A stretch of DNA of 64,000 nucleotides from an uncultured Verrucomicrobiota bacterium (GCA_903910585.1 CAIWAH010000249.1:1-64000); one strand, 5' to 3'; shown: positions 53,601 to 62,114, counted from the stretch's first letter. The notes: generated by a model not told the origin, from the sequence alone. Translations and numbers: made by a program.

Positions 53601-54686
53601 GCCCTTCTCGAGATCGTAGGCGGTGCCGGCTAGGTTGGAGGCGCCTTCCGTCGAGGCGAGGACCACCTTCTTGAAGGTGGGCGAAAGGCCCGGGTCAGCG
53701 CCCCGGCCGATGCCGTCGCGTTCCAGCACAAGGAAGGTGGTCGCGTTCAGGGCCAGCACCTCGCTGACCGGCGTGTGACGGTTGGCCGTGGCGTTGCCGT
53801 TCAGTGTGAGCTGATAAACATGCTCGGCCACGACCCGGCCGTAGGTGGGCGAGCCCGTCTCCGCGTCGAACTGCAGGATCCGGGTGTTGCGGCCCAGGTT
53901 GCCGGCGCCGCCGTCCTGGATGGTCGGCGACTGGAGGAAGGCAACGAGGCGCTTTCCGTCCGGCGAGAGGGAAAGCCCCTCGAGCCCGCGGTTGTTGCGC
54001 CGGCCCGAGGTCGGGGAGGCGTTGCCGGTGAAATTCAGCTTGCCCGGGAAGGCCCCCTGCACCGGCAACAGCGCCGCCGGAGGCAGAATGGTTTCCAGCA
54101 AGCGGGCCTGGGCGTCGAAGCGGAACAGGCCCGGACCATATTCGTCGGTCACCCAGTAGCCGCCGTCGCCCGCGAGCACGAGCCCTTCGGCGTCCACCGA
54201 CCGCCGCCCCCCACCGATGGATCCGGCCGGCGACTGGGGCACCGTGGGAGCGTTGGTGTTGCCGGCATCGAATCCCGTGAACGGCGTCCCCTCGGCACCG
54301 TAGGTGAAGAGGAGCGTGCTGACGTTGGTGAAGGTGATCTGGTTCTGTCCGACCGGGCCATCCCCCTCGTAGGGCGTGATCGCGAAGTCATACATTTCCA
54401 GACGCGGCCGGTAGTCCGTGGTGCCGTCGCCGAAGCCGCGATCAGGCAGGCCCACGAGCCGGCCGGAAATCCGGCCGTCGGCATAGGCGAGGGAGTTGGT
54501 GTCCACCGCCATCGCGGAGAAGCCGCCGAGGGTGTCCTGCTGGCCGTCGCCGGCCTTGTCGAAGGTGCTGGCCGGAATCCGGCCGACACCGACGAGTCCC
54601 TTGTTGGCGAAGCCGGTGAATTGCCCATGCACCAGCGTCGCCGACGCCGCGAGCACGGACAGTGTGAGTGTGGTTCTGAATTTCAT
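50619..54686 (-). CDS. secreted fusion of phytase-like esterase domain, Ig-like domains and 5'-nucleotidase
   Basis: Protein of 1355 residues from the ATG at 54686; signal peptide ends LVHGQ. The N-terminal ~470 residues match the 'esterase-like activity of phytase' family (RSVDAEGLVLAGDGGYWVTD, NNRGLEGLSLSPDGKRLVAF). Two Ig-like domains follow (about 500-595 and 598-690). The UshA-like part (about 690-1280) has HASDFEAG, SGDNYIPG, CFGNHEFDDN and VMTHLQQ metal-ligand segments and a C-terminal substrate domain (LRFNNTLSLVTLTAQQL, NFLAGGGDSY). The ending DQRYYRVVVVE is the shared C-terminal module. Both enzyme parts release phosphate from organic phosphates outside the cell. Confidence 0.87.
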   Translation of the reverse strand: MKFRTTLTLSVLAASATLVHGQFTGFANKGLVGVGRIPASTFDKAGDGQQDTLGGFSAMAVDTNSLAYADGRISGRLVGLPDRGFGDGTTDYRPRLEMYDFAITPYEGDGPVGQNQITFTNVSTLLFTYGAEGTPFTGFDAGNTNAPTVPQSPAGSIGGGRRSVDAEGLVLAGDGGYWVTDEYGPGLFRFDAQARLLETILPPAALLPVQGAFPGKLNFTGNASPTSGRRNNRGLEGLSLSPDGKRLVAFLQSPTIQDGGAGNLGRNTRILQFDAETGSPTYGRVVAEHVYQLTLNGNATANRHTPVSEVLALNATTFLVLERDGIGRGADPGLSPTFKKVVLASTEGASNLAGTAYDLEKGAPGQLSLPATGTALPAGLSAVARQDFVDLLDGAQLAKFGLNTSTNQDANSLCEKWEALSLIPLKDPANPDDYLLLVGNDNDFKGEVVYHNGVPVGTNAVTVDLMLLAYRVTLPGVGTPRLANVSPAVEITLPSGGSYAQGMLPLTAAVSDTDGVVVKAEFFEDGVKLGEKTAFPWVWDLTNPAVGEHAYRVVVTDNAGATAEATKAVTVTAGNLAPTIAITSPADATVAAAPFTLAFQVSAADADGSVKSVDYFAGAQKLGSSSSAPFSFSFANAPVGPHVLTAVATDNLGLTSTSAPVNVTVTRAVSGALTLQVLHASDFEAGIAALDDAPRFSSVLNALKADLPAATLVLASGDNYIPGPFFTASADPAAPFNGIKGRADIAILNALGVQASCFGNHEFDDNTAQVRSLILPDTAAGYAGTAFPYLSANLNFATDSSMASLVTADGQDVAAMKNKVAKSAIVTVAGQKIGLVGGTVTELRSISSPGNVGVSQNLAADIQAAVDGLLALGVNKVIVMTHLQQFAREFELAAQLRDVDLIVAGGSHSVFAKPADRLRPEDFAASPYPTQFTSATGEPVYVVNTGSNYRYVGRLIASFDEAGKLTGFDARSGAYATDVQGVLDTGNAAPSAAVVDVVTKLATIVDGKDGNRFGRTAVYLNGLRTGVRTEETNLGDLTADANLWRARQTDPDTVISLKNGGGIRDAIGAVSSSGGSVTLIPPPANPRVGKQAGEVSQLDIENSLRFNNTLSLVTLTAQQLRDTMEWAVAGSGTPGQFPQVSGLTFSFVPTNAPMTYVRDANGVPTAISFAGERLRNLVVIRPDDSQDLVVENGQLVGDANRTFRIVTLNFLAGGGDSYFALTLGTQRLDLVPAGTTLAFETDGGEQKALADYLKAIEVFRQADAPVAEDLRIQNLSRRGDVVLAPLVRRIEGPTPATRLTFRSLPGRLYAAESKESIDGTWERLPLQTAGTGTLRELTDERPPNDQRYYRVVVVE

Positions 54687-54825
54687 CGGGGCGGCAGAAT
54701 CCCCGACTCGGGTTACATCCGGCGACAGTGTGCCGTTACGCTTCGGTGAATGCTCCGCGGGCAAAGGGCCCAGGTTCACAGCCCGGTAACGCCGCGGTCA
54801 CGACGGGCGCATCGGACAAGGGCGG

Positions 54826-55152
54826 TCAGCGGAAAAGTTCGTCCGCGAGGTCGAGCAGACATCGTCCGGAAGCCCGGATGCCCAAGCCGTTTCGGACCCA
54901 CGAATGTTGTCCCTTTGACCGGTAGCGGTAGATTTCCACTGCGTGACGGACCTCCGCCACGGATCGCGCCCGGCCGACTTCGGCCACCAGATCGAGATCG
55001 ACGCGGAACAGCTGGGGGCGGAGGCGGCTGAAGAAGTGCATCGCCGGCAACCGCCAGCCGGGAAACGCCTCGCGCCTCAGCCGGCGTTGCGCGGCTTCCG
55101 GCGTGAGTCCACGACGGCGCGCCAGAACCTCAACCAGGGTTTCGGGGTTCAC
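54826..55152 (-). CDS. hypothetical protein, 108 residues
   Basis: Soluble, Arg/Leu-rich protein of 108 residues from a GTG at 55152. Composition is coherent and coding-like (FPGWRLPAMHFFSRLRPQLF, then SVAEVRHAVEIYRYRSKGQ). Not recognised. It lies 87 bases after the N-acyltransferase gene on the same strand, possibly in the same transcript. Confidence 0.6.
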   Translation of the reverse strand: MNPETLVEVLARRRGLTPEAAQRRLRREAFPGWRLPAMHFFSRLRPQLFRVDLDLVAEVGRARSVAEVRHAVEIYRYRSKGQHSWVRNGLGIRASGRCLLDLADELFR

Positions 55153-55198
55153 CTCTTCGGCTCCGGTTGGTGAGGATGAAGGCCTGGCTCACAGTGGG

Positions 55199-55214
55199 CG
55201 CGGATGCGTCCGCG
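55199..55214. repeat. short palindrome CGCGGA/TCCGCG
   Basis: Perfect 6-bp inverted repeat with a 4-base loop, in the gap between the N-acyltransferase and the 108-aa gene. It has the same stem core as the elements at 36383 and 36511. Confidence 0.4.
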
Positions 55215-55239
55215 GGTCGCATGAGTCGCCATGGGGCGT

Positions 55240-55941
55240 TCAGCCGATGGCGGGTTCCGTCAACGCCGGCGGCGCTGCCGGGGTTCCTCCCATGGCCAGA
55301 TGCAGGGATTCGTCCCAGGTCTCGGTCAGGTATCGGAACAGCCAGCCGCCATTCTGCCGGAGCCGATGGTAGGCATCCCTCAGCGCCAGAATCATGGTGA
55401 TCCGGCGGTTGTCACAGTTGAGCTCGCCCACGTCGTGGGTGGCGACTGCCTGAAAGCCCATGACCCGGGTATGAAATGCATACGGGCTGTGCTTTTCCCC
55501 TTCAAAGACGTCCGTCAGGTAATGGGAAAACCCTCGCCGGATGGTGTCGGCACACGCTTCCCGCATGAGACCGACGGCCACCAGGAAATTGCGACGCTGT
55601 TCCGGGACCACGGCAAACCGCCCGATCTCCGCGATCCGGTGCTGCCGGATGAAGGCGTCCAAATCCATGTCCGCAAGCTGGCGAAATCCGTAGGCGGCGT
55701 AGAGATCCAGCGGCGGCGCGTAGAGAACCCTCAGGACACCGACCGGCTGCTGGTCCAGCCGGGCGACAAACCAGGAAACGACCCCGCTGCGGATTTCATC
55801 CCGGGCCACCAGGGATTCATCCATCGCAATCCAGCCTTTCTCGTCGCGGTAGGTGGAGCGCATCACTGACAGGGCCTGAGCGCGGCCCCAGTCGTCGTCG
55901 ACACGGATGACTTCAAGTTGCATGGAGTTTGGCATGGTCAT
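55240..55941 (-). CDS. GNAT-type N-acyltransferase (FeeM/OlsB-like)
   Basis: Protein of 233 residues. The segment AEIGRFAVVPEQRRNFLVAVGLMREACADTI is the core pattern of N-acyl amino acid synthase/hemolysin-type acyltransferases, preceded by VGVLRVLYAP and followed by YAFHTRVMGFQAV. Such enzymes transfer an acyl chain from ACP to an amino acid or amine, e.g. to ornithine in aminolipid synthesis. The start overlaps the PlsC-like stop (ATGA at 55938-55941), so the pair is coupled like an OlsB/OlsA pair. The acceptor is not known. Confidence 0.75.
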   Translation of the reverse strand: MTMPNSMQLEVIRVDDDWGRAQALSVMRSTYRDEKGWIAMDESLVARDEIRSGVVSWFVARLDQQPVGVLRVLYAPPLDLYAAYGFRQLADMDLDAFIRQHRIAEIGRFAVVPEQRRNFLVAVGLMREACADTIRRGFSHYLTDVFEGEKHSPYAFHTRVMGFQAVATHDVGELNCDNRRITMILALRDAYHRLRQNGGWLFRYLTETWDESLHLAMGGTPAAPPALTEPAIG

Positions 55942-56813
55942 GGATTTTGTCGGTTGAAGGGCCACTGTTTGGCGGAAAGCACGGCGAGTTCCCCCATCAG
56001 GCGGGCGTGGAAGTCCCGTTCGGCAAGGGGCGAATTGGCGGCGCCGTGCGCGAGCAGAGGGGCCCCAAAGTGCAGGGTGAACGGACTCAGCTCGCCAACC
56101 GCGCGGGTCCCGGCCGGGACCTGATGCCGGATTCCAACCGGGACCACGGCGGCCCCGGTCTCCAGGGCGAGACGCGCCGCTCCGCGGTGACCGACCCTGA
56201 GGGTAGAGGGCGAGTGGGTGGCGGTGCCCTCCGGGAAAATGCCGACCGCCGCTCCGGACCGAAGCCGGGCCCGGGCCAAAACATGGGCCGGCTGATCGGG
56301 ACACACCCGCTGCCGGAAGCGGTTCAGGAACCGCGGCCGTGCGGGTTTGCGGTTTACCGGAATCACTTCGCCAATGCGAAACACCGTGGCCAGGCCCGGA
56401 ATCAGCAGGAAATTCCAGTCGGCCAGAAAGTGAACTTTCCGCCCCCCTCTCAGCGCCATCAACAGGGCCGGAACCAGCAAGGCCTCCAGGCGGGTCGTGT
56501 GATTCAATGCAAAGATGACAGGATCCCGGCGAACGGTCCCCGCATCAAACCCCTCGACCCCGCGGATCAGAAAGCGGGCCGCAAAAAGTGCCGCCCGCAG
56601 CGTCCACCGCAACGGGCGGTCCTCGGGGCGGGCCAGCTCCGGGAACGGACTCCGCCACGCATTCCGGAGACCAGGCGGCGAAACCGGTGGTCCGGAGATA
56701 TCCCGGCCGGCACACGGTGATGGAGCGACAGCTTCCAAGTGGTGCCCAGACCGTAGCCGGCCGCAAATGACGGCCGTTGGGCGGTGAGGTGATAGCGGGG
56801 TGACAACTGGCAC
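55938..56813 (-). CDS. PlsC-like 1-acylglycerol-phosphate/lysolipid acyltransferase
   Basis: Protein of up to 291 residues. The catalytic motif is NHTTRLE (HX4E in place of the usual HX4D), then VIPVNRKPAR, GIFPEGTATH and VVPVGIRHQVP, typical of the PlsC family. The start is uncertain: the GTG at 56813 gives a long Pro/Arg-rich N-terminus, and a later non-ATG start around residue 50 is possible. It follows the phosphate transporter by 37 bases and is coupled to the N-acyltransferase, so it may add the second chain to an N-acyl amino acid. Confidence 0.82.
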   Translation of the reverse strand: MPVVTPLSPHRPTAVICGRLRSGHHLEAVAPSPCAGRDISGPPVSPPGLRNAWRSPFPELARPEDRPLRWTLRAALFAARFLIRGVEGFDAGTVRRDPVIFALNHTTRLEALLVPALLMALRGGRKVHFLADWNFLLIPGLATVFRIGEVIPVNRKPARPRFLNRFRQRVCPDQPAHVLARARLRSGAAVGIFPEGTATHSPSTLRVGHRGAARLALETGAAVVPVGIRHQVPAGTRAVGELSPFTLHFGAPLLAHGAANSPLAERDFHARLMGELAVLSAKQWPFNRQNP

Positions 56814-56850
56814 CCCGCGGCCGGCCCTGCCAACTCCAATCCCCGGGCGC

Positions 56851-57942
56851 TCAGTCCAACGTCAGGCGCATGAGGCCGTAGCCGAGCAATGCCGTCACCG
56901 GAATCGTCAGCACCCAGGCCCAAAGAATCCGCTCCACCACCCCCAGCTTGAGTGCACTGAACCGTTTGGCACAGCCCACGCCCATGATGCTGGTCGTGAT
57001 CGCATGCGTCGTGGACACCGGCATGCCAAATGTCGCCGCGGTGCCCAGCACGACGGCGGCCGTCGTTTCGGCGGCAAACCCATGGATCGGCTGCAGCCGG
57101 ACCATCTTGTGTCCCATCGTGCGGATGATCTTCCACCCGCCCACCGCGGTGCCGGCGCACATCACCAGCGCGCAGGTGAACTTGATCCACAGCGGGATGT
57201 GGTCGCCGGGCTCGCCGTGCGCCCCCAGCTTCAGAAACGAGAGGAACTCGGGCGCGGAATCCAGCGTCCCGGCCTTCGTGGCGGCCACCAGCGCGAGCGC
57301 GATGATGCCCATCGTTTTCTGGGCATCGCCCTGGCCGTGCATGAAGCCCATGAAGCCGGCACTGACCAACTGGAGCTTGGCGAACACCGACGCCACCGCG
57401 GCCGGCCGCCACACCCGCACCAGCAGGTAAAGCACACCCATGAACAGCATCCCGATGACGAAACCGGCCAGCGGCGACAGGAACATGGGCAGCACCACCT
57501 TGTAGAGCAGCCCCTCGTATTTATACCACGGCACACCCGCTTTCGACCGGGTCCAGATGATGACCGACCAGCTGCCGTGGGCGGCAGCCAGGCCGGCCCC
57601 GCACAGCCCGCCGACCAGGGCGTGGGTTGAGCTGCTCGGCAGGCCGAACCACCACGTCAGCAGGTTCCACACGATGCCGGCCGCCAACGCGCAGATCACG
57701 AGCTGCGTGGTCATCTCCGCCGGAAACCGGGTCGCATCCAGCAGCCCCGAACTGACGGTCTTTGCCACCGCGGTTCCCAGCAGCGCCCCGAGGAGGTTGG
57801 TTCCCGCCGCCAGCCCGATGGCCTGCCGCGGCGTCAGCACCTTGGTCGAAACCACCGTGGCGATGGAATTCGCAGTGTCGTGGAAGCCGTTGATGTATTC
57901 GAACACCAACGCCACAACAATCACCGTGAGGAGCAACGTCAT
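56851..57942 (-). CDS. low-affinity inorganic phosphate transporter, PiT family
   Basis: Integral membrane protein of 363 residues with about ten hydrophobic segments. Both PiT signature repeats are present: FEYINGFHDTANSIATVVSTKVL at the start and FMGFMHGQGDAQKTMGIIAL in the second half, each with the conserved GxxD/N motif. PiT proteins carry metal-phosphate with protons. It lies 10 bases after the DUF47 gene, the standard partner. Confidence 0.95.
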   Translation of the reverse strand: MTLLLTVIVVALVFEYINGFHDTANSIATVVSTKVLTPRQAIGLAAGTNLLGALLGTAVAKTVSSGLLDATRFPAEMTTQLVICALAAGIVWNLLTWWFGLPSSSTHALVGGLCGAGLAAAHGSWSVIIWTRSKAGVPWYKYEGLLYKVVLPMFLSPLAGFVIGMLFMGVLYLLVRVWRPAAVASVFAKLQLVSAGFMGFMHGQGDAQKTMGIIALALVAATKAGTLDSAPEFLSFLKLGAHGEPGDHIPLWIKFTCALVMCAGTAVGGWKIIRTMGHKMVRLQPIHGFAAETTAAVVLGTAATFGMPVSTTHAITTSIMGVGCAKRFSALKLGVVERILWAWVLTIPVTALLGYGLMRLTLD

Positions 57943-57952
57943 GGGCGCGCCC

Positions 57953-58582
57953 TCAGGAGTTCTTGAGCACGATGTGGAAGATCACGTTGCCGGCGTCGCG
58001 GCAGCGGTCGATGACCTTCTCGAGCAGCTCATAGAGGTCCTTCAGCGCGATGACCCGCACGGCGTCATGATCCCCGGAATAGAGGCCCCGCAACAGGTCC
58101 AGCATCAGGTTGTCGGCCGCCCCTTCCAGATACTGCAGCTTCCCGTTCAGCTCCTTCATCGACCCGAGATTCGGTTTCCGCAGCTCCCGGACCATCTGGA
58201 CCACGGTCTGAATGGCGGTATCGAGCAGTTCCGCCTGTTTCGCAAAGCTGGTGCCCGAAACCAGGGCGGTCGCCAGCTGGAGACGCTCGCCAAATTTTTC
58301 CAGCGTCTTGGGAATCTTGTAGAGCGCGTTGGCCAGCGCCTCGATGTCCTCCCGCTCCAGGGGCGTGACAAAGGTCTGGGTCAGTTGGGAGCGAATCTCC
58401 TCCGTGATCTGCTTGTCCTTCTTCCGCAGGACGGAGAATTCCGCGATGGTCGCGCCGGTTTCGTCCGGATTCTGCAGCATCTTGCGCATGAGCTGAACGC
58501 TCTGCTGGGCCTCGGTCGCCGATTTTTCCAGGAGATCGAAGAACACCTCGTCCCGGCCGAACAATTTTTGGAGAGAAAACAT
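57953..58582 (-). CDS. DUF47/PhoU-related phosphate transport accessory protein
   Basis: Helical cytoplasmic protein of 209 residues. It opens MFSLQKLFGRDEVFFDLLEKSA, with later DKQITEEIRSQL, TPLEREDIEALANALYKIPK and DLYELLEKVIDRCRDAGNVI, the family pattern of PhoU-like proteins paired with PiT. I chose the ATG at 58582. The Pho-box-like repeats begin 47 bases upstream, so the pair is probably under phosphate control. Confidence 0.93.
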   Translation of the reverse strand: MFSLQKLFGRDEVFFDLLEKSATEAQQSVQLMRKMLQNPDETGATIAEFSVLRKKDKQITEEIRSQLTQTFVTPLEREDIEALANALYKIPKTLEKFGERLQLATALVSGTSFAKQAELLDTAIQTVVQMVRELRKPNLGSMKELNGKLQYLEGAADNLMLDLLRGLYSGDHDAVRVIALKDLYELLEKVIDRCRDAGNVIFHIVLKNS

Positions 58583-58628
58583 GATGGCGGTTTCCGCGAG
58601 GAGCCTTATCGCCCGGCATCGGCGGGAA

Positions 58629-58657
58629 ATGACATTAAGGTGACGATTCCGTGACAA
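58629..58657 (-). promoter_or_regulatory. Pho-box-like site, three 11-bp-spaced repeats
   Basis: On the minus strand the sequence reads TTGTCAC-GGAA-TCGTCAC-CTTA-ATGTCAT: three 7-base units with the GTCA core, each separated by 4 bases, giving the 11-base period of PhoB sites (consensus CTGTCAC/CTGTCAT). It lies 47 bases upstream of the DUF47-PiT start codon, a usual place for activation. Confidence 0.7.
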
Positions 58658-58742
58658 CCCCAGTTGGCCGGCATTTTTCCCATTTGTAACTCCAGTCGCA
58701 CCGGCCGGCGACCGAAGTCACCGATGCCAGTGCCCTGGCGTC

Positions 58743-60969
58743 ATGACCCCGAACACCTCCCCCCGCGTGGTCCACAAACGGCTCTGGCATCGGCTGGCGC
58801 TGGGCGGGCTCGCGCCCACCCTGCTGCTCGGGGCCGTGGCGTTCTGGACGGAGCTGCATTACCTGCACCAGGCTCGCGATTGGCGGCGCCTGAGCGAGGC
58901 CTGCCTCCAGGCGCAGGTCTCATTGGGCGAAGCCCGTCGGGGCGAGAAGGACTTCCTTCTCCGCGACCGCTACAACCCCGAATTTCTGGCCTCCGGAGCC
59001 AGCCCCAATGTCGCGCGGCAGCAGGCCGCCGTTGCCAACATCGTTTCCAACCTCACCGCCCTGCGCCGCAGCCCGTTGGCGGACGCCCCTTTGGAGTCCG
59101 CCCACCGGCAGATTGGCGCCTACGCGGAGGCTTTTGGGGAAGCGGTCCGGTTGGTCCGGAATGCCGGCCCCCAGGCGGGCGGTGCCGAAGCGGAACTCCG
59201 GACCGCCGCCCAGTCGCTCTGGGCGCAGGTGCTCACCGGTTCAACCGGTCAGGAGCTGGTCCTCAATTTGCGGGCGGTCGAACTTTCCTATCTGGCTGCT
59301 CCCACGCGCCAACGCCCAGCTGCTGGATGCCGCCCTGGCGCAGGCCGAACTTGCGAAGTTGCCCCTTCCGCTGGGCCAATATCGTGAGGCGTTTGCGCGG
59401 CACCGGCAGCTTTGGGAGAAGGTCGGTTTCGACCCGGACGAGGGACTGCAAGGCCGGTTTCGCGACCAGGTCCATGCGCTGGGTCCGCTGCTGACCTCGT
59501 TTGCCGGGATCGCCCTCGAAAGGGCGGACGGAGCCCAGCGGTCGGCCGCCCGTTCAACCGTGGCCCTGATTGCGGCCGCCGTCGTTGGCGGGGTCATCAT
59601 CCTGGGTTACCTCGGCCGCCGGATCGCCCGCCCAATCCACCAGCTCACCGAGGCGTCCCGCCGCATCCGCCGCGGTGACGTCGGCCGGGTCGAAGTGCGC
59701 ACCGGGGACGAGTTTGAAGAGCTGGCCGAAGCCTTCAACGCCATGACCCGGCAGCTGCTGGACTCCCAGCAACTGCTGGAAGCCAGGGTCACCGAACGCA
59801 CCCGCGACCTGATCGCGGCGCGGGACCAGTTGCAGCAGACCAACGGAAAGCTGGAATCCGCGCTGGCCCACTGGCGCGACGCGGCGGCCCGCGCGGAACA
59901 TCTGGCCCACGAGGCGTCGGCGGCCAGCCAGGCAAAAAGCGAGTTCCTCGCCACGGTCAGCCACAAGCTGCGCACCCCCATCAACGGCATCCTCGGATTC
60001 CTAACCATCCTCGCCGAATCCCCGCTGACCAGCGAGCAGTCCGAACAGGTTGACACGGTGAAGTCCTGCTCCGAACACCTGCTCGGACTGGTCAACCAGA
60101 TCCTCGACGTGGCCCGCGTCGAACAGGGGAAGCTGGAGGTCAGTTCCACCGACGTGGACCTGGTCCCCATCGTCCGCGAGATCGTCTCCCTGCTTGATTC
60201 CCAGGCCCGCAGCAAGGGGTTGGTCCTCCTCGCGCCACGACTCGACCGGCCAATCCGCGTCCGCGGGGACGGCGCCCGGATCCGCCAAGTGCTCCTCAAT
60301 TTGGTCAACAAAACCATCAAGTTCACCGACCGCGGCCAGGTGTCGGTGTCGTGGCATGAATCCCCGGCGGCGGACGGCGCCATCCTGCGGGGGTGCCTGG
60401 TGGAAGACACCGGAATCGGAATCTCTCCGGACAAACTTCCCGGGCTCTTCGAAAAATTTGTCCAGGCGGACGGCTCCGCCGCCCGCCGCCACGGCGGCCT
60501 CGGGCTGGGACTCGCCATCTGCCGGGGGCTGATGGAGGCGATGGACGGCAGTGTCGGCGCCGACAGCGTCCCCGGCCGGGGCTCCCGGTTCTGGTTCGTC
60601 CTTCCGGCCGCCGGCCCCGTGGCGGAGGCCCCTCGGCCTTCTGAGACCGCGGGTTCCCAAGTCATCCTGGCCACCCACGACTTGGTCAACGGCCAGATGG
60701 CAACCGTGGTGCTGCGGCGTCTCGGCATCACCGCCCTCAGGGTAAGTGAACCGGCCGAACTGCGCTCCGATCTCCGCCCCCGCGCCATCATTCTCGACGC
60801 CGCCCTCCCGGGATGGGATCGCGCCCAGCTCGACTCGCGTTTTCCGGGAGTTGCCCTGTATCTGCTCACGGAAAACGGAGCCCTGCCCCCCGGATGGACC
60901 GACCGGGTCGCCGGCCAGTTCACCAAACCCCTGCAGCCCGCCCAACTCCGTCAGGCCTTCTCCTCGTAA
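58743..60969 (+). pseudogene. hybrid sensor histidine kinase, frameshifted
   Basis: The first part (58743 to about 59290) encodes a membrane segment (about 19-38) and a helical sensor region (AKDFLLRDRYNPEF-like). The frame then shifts by one near 59285-59320, and the rest continues to 60969: helical sensor remainder (NAQLLDAALAQAELAKL), membrane segment (VALIAAAVVGGVIILGYLG), HAMP, coiled coil, HisKA and ATPase domains, and a receiver-like end. The H-box reads SHKLRTP (Lys in place of Glu). The N-box reads NLVNKTIKF, lacking the second Asn. G boxes DTGIGIS and GLGLGLAIC are intact. The receiver keeps IILDAALPG and FTKP but lacks the acidic pair. The gene appears to be decaying. Confidence 0.8.
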
Positions 60970-61019
60970 GCTTCGCTTCCGAAATTGGCGAATCGGGCCG
61001 GTTCCGCCACGTTCCGCCG

Positions 61020-62114
61020 GTGACGACGACGCGGAAACAACGGGTGCTGGTGGGCATGAGCGGCGGGGTGGATTCCTCCGCCACGGCCGCCCTGCTCCAG
61101 GCGCAGGGCTACGACGTCGTCGGCGTCACCCTCAAGCTCTGGCCCCAGGACTGCGTGAACCGGGCCGAGGACAAATGCTGCGGTCCCCAGGCCGTGATGG
61201 ACGCCCGCAGCGTGTGCGCCCAACTGGGCGTGCCCTACTACCTCGTGGACGAGTCCGGGCTCTTCCAGCAGAAGGTCATCGCGTATTTCGCCGCCGAATA
61301 CAAAGCCGGCCGCACGCCCAATCCCTGCGTGATGTGCAACCAGCACCTCAAGTTCGGCGTGCTGCTCGACCGCGCCCGGCAGCTGGGCTGTGACTTCATC
61401 GCCACCGGGCATTTCGCCCGCCTGGAATGCGAACCCGGCACCGGCCGCGTGCTGCTCCGCAAGGGGCGCGACCCGCGCAAGGACCAGAGTTACTTCCTCT
61501 TCAGCCTCCGGCAGGACCAGCTTGCCAAGGCCATGTTCCCGCTGGGCGAGAAGACCAAGGCCGACACCCGCGACGTCGCCCGCGCCTGTTCCCTTCGCAC
61601 CGCCGACAAGGAGGAGAGCATGGAAATCTGCTTCGTGCCGGACAACGACTACGGAAAGTTCCTTCAGGAGGCGAAGCTCGCCGCCAAACACCGCGGGGAC
61701 ATCGTGGATCTCGCCGGGCGGAAACTCGGCGAACACGATGGCATCGAGTTCTACACCATCGGCCAGCGCAAGGGCCTGGGACTCTCTTCCAAGGACCCGC
61801 TCTACGTGCTCGAACTCGATGCCGCCAACAACCGTGTCGTTGTGGGGGATGGCAGCCACCTCGAACGCGACACCTTCAACATCGCGAACTGCAACTGGAT
61901 CGCGTGGGCCACGCCGCCCGGGCAGTTCGAAGGCGTGGCGAAGATCCGTTACAATCATCCCGGCGCTCCGGCCACCGTCACGGTCGGACCGGACGGCACC
62001 GCGTCCGTGAAACTTCACACGCCGGCCCGGGCCGTCACTCCGGGCCAGGCCTGTGTGGTTTACGGTGGGCCGGAAGGCGACTTGGTCTTGGGTGGCGGCT
62101 GGATCGGCCGGTAG
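61020..62114 (+). CDS. mnmA: tRNA-specific 2-thiouridylase
   Basis: Cytoplasmic enzyme of 364 residues that makes 2-thiouridine at position 34 of tRNAs for Lys, Glu and Gln. The PP-loop is GMSGGVDSSATAALL near residue 12. The catalytic cysteines are in TPNPCVMCNQHLKF and EICFVPDNDY, and the segment KDQSYFLFSL is diagnostic. The start is the GTG at 61020; the open frame runs further back only by overlapping the kinase gene. Length is normal. Confidence 0.95.
   Translation: MTTTRKQRVLVGMSGGVDSSATAALLQAQGYDVVGVTLKLWPQDCVNRAEDKCCGPQAVMDARSVCAQLGVPYYLVDESGLFQQKVIAYFAAEYKAGRTPNPCVMCNQHLKFGVLLDRARQLGCDFIATGHFARLECEPGTGRVLLRKGRDPRKDQSYFLFSLRQDQLAKAMFPLGEKTKADTRDVARACSLRTADKEESMEICFVPDNDYGKFLQEAKLAAKHRGDIVDLAGRKLGEHDGIEFYTIGQRKGLGLSSKDPLYVLELDAANNRVVVGDGSHLERDTFNIANCNWIAWATPPGQFEGVAKIRYNHPGAPATVTVGPDGTASVKLHTPARAVTPGQACVVYGGPEGDLVLGGGWIGR

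Noticed and set aside
54712..54739. Possible second Pho box ahead of the phytase-like/nucleotidase gene.
   Set aside because: Units GTTACAT, GCGACAG and GTTACG are not at a constant 11-base spacing and match the consensus poorly.
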